Assembly (NCBI GenBank): GCA_023264815.1
Contig: JAHFUZ010000013.1
Span: 41,093 to 105,092, forward strand
Reading direction: 5' to 3'
From: Arthrobacter sp.
GTDB lineage: Bacteria > Actinomycetota > Actinomycetes > Actinomycetales > Micrococcaceae
DNA: 64,000 bases
The translations under genes were made by a program, and so were the position numbers. Positions 63,601 to 64,000 of the stretch are shown here, in pieces; positions within the stretch are counted from its first letter, which is position 1, and every line of letters starts with the position of its first letter. The notes beneath the pieces are model-generated. The model saw nothing but the letters and a program-made list of their open reading frames with translations. It was not told the DNA's origin and ran no database searches.

Positions 63601-64000
63601 ATGAAGAAGACCCTGACAATTTCTGCTGCCGCCATCGCCGCCGCCATCGCCCTTGCCGGATGCTCCACCGGGTCCGGAAGCGGAAGCTCCGAGACAAACA
63701 GCATGCCCGGGATGAACCACGGCAGCTCCGGGATGATGTCATCCAGCCCCGCCCCGGCAACATCAGCAGCCGCTGCCGGGTTCAACGACGCGGACACCAT
63801 GTTCGCGCAAATGATGATCCCGCACCACGCTCAGGCTGTGGAAATGAGCGACGTCATGCTCAAGAAGCAGAACATCCCCGCGGCCGTGACCGACCTGGCC
63901 ACCAAGATCAAGGCAGCCCAGGGCCCGGAAATCGAGAAAATGACCGGCTGGCTTCAAAGCTGGGGCAAGCCCACCCAGGCGCCCACCGAGATGGCCTCCA
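63601..64000 (+). CDS. DUF305 lipoprotein, 3' end beyond window
   Basis: 133 codons visible. Lipoprotein signal with lipobox LAGC (Cys about 21), a Met/Ser/His-rich spacer (MPGMNHGSSGMM), then the first DUF305 half with MFAQMMIPHHAQAVEMS. The Met-rich spacer is a classical extracytoplasmic Cu(I) binder. Related to, but not a copy of, the anchored DUF305 protein at 14273. GAGGA is 11 bases before the ATG. Confidence 0.87.
   Translation, partial: MKKTLTISAAAIAAAIALAGCSTGSGSGSSETNSMPGMNHGSSGMMSSSPAPATSAAAAGFNDADTMFAQMMIPHHAQAVEMSDVMLKKQNIPAAVTDLATKIKAAQGPEIEKMTGWLQSWGKPTQAPTEMAS

Noticed and set aside
1..64000. CRISPR arrays, tRNA or rRNA genes, transposases, replication origin
   Set aside because: No regularly spaced repeats, cloverleaf-like segments, transposase motifs or rep/par genes were recognised on either strand.

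Overview
The window is high-GC DNA from an actinobacterium, most likely a Micrococcaceae member close to Arthrobacter or Pseudarthrobacter. This is inferred from GC-rich codon use, Gly/Ala/Val-rich proteins, GTG and TTG starts, actinobacterial families (TgpA, DUF3105, DUF305, CopC/CopD-CtaG, CmtR-type ArsR) and three c-di-AMP (ydaO/rpfA-type) riboswitches ahead of cell-wall hydrolases. I see no rRNA, tRNA, CRISPR array, transposase or replication gene, so plasmid versus chromosomal island cannot be settled. The content is a large metal (mainly copper) resistance and envelope-stress island.

Left part (1-16.5 kb): a cut-off alkaline phosphatase, a riboswitch-controlled NlpC/P60 protein, a TgpA-like transglutaminase, then a leftward metal block (CopD-CtaG fusion, CmtR-like ArsR, CDF efflux, DsbA-like oxidoreductase, a membrane protein, CopC). 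Divergent from it run a second ArsR sensor and CtaG. A second riboswitch then heads an M23 peptidase followed closely by DUF305, DUF3105 and SURF1 genes.

Middle (16.6-32 kb): MntR-like regulator, truncated RND pump, a small HTH protein, MntH with a candidate MntR box, an ArsB/ACR3-like permease, a fasciclin lipoprotein, a multicopper oxidase, then a second multicopper oxidase that is broken (5' loss plus frameshift) but still coupled to a ZIP transporter, and a SulP-carbonic anhydrase fusion. Gene remnants (RND, MntR tail, ComEC, an orphan 3' end) make this the most rearranged part.

Right-centre (32-52.5 kb): an almost unbroken leftward series. A copper-type P-ATPase with an unusual CPD motif and an adenylating ligase are followed by a coupled run of phosphoketolase, HAD/GH65 sugar phosphorylase fusion, archaeal-type (type II) GAPDH, DUF2933 and an ICMT-like methyltransferase; then an orphan cytochrome b, DMT exporter, ABC1/UbiB-like kinase, a nitrilase-NUDIX fusion and a universal stress protein.

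Right end (52.5-64 kb): SHOCT protein, LOG-family protein, ABC exporter, a second DUF2933-methyltransferase pair, and the copper core csoR-copZ-copA with two unusual HMA proteins. Four CsoR-type palindromes are visible, three of them overlapping a -10 element, so a CsoR regulon is directly readable. A second, near-identical riboswitch-NlpC unit lies here in inverted orientation relative to the one at 1.4-2.5 kb, followed by a DUF6153-like protein and a DUF305 lipoprotein that runs off the right edge.

Read together, the genes suggest copper and other metals sensed by CsoR and ArsR proteins, exported by P-type ATPases and CDF, oxidised or bound by multicopper oxidase, CopC and HMA proteins, with cytochrome oxidase assembly (CtaG, SURF1), wall remodelling under c-di-AMP control, and a possible glycolysis bypass under copper or low-oxygen stress.
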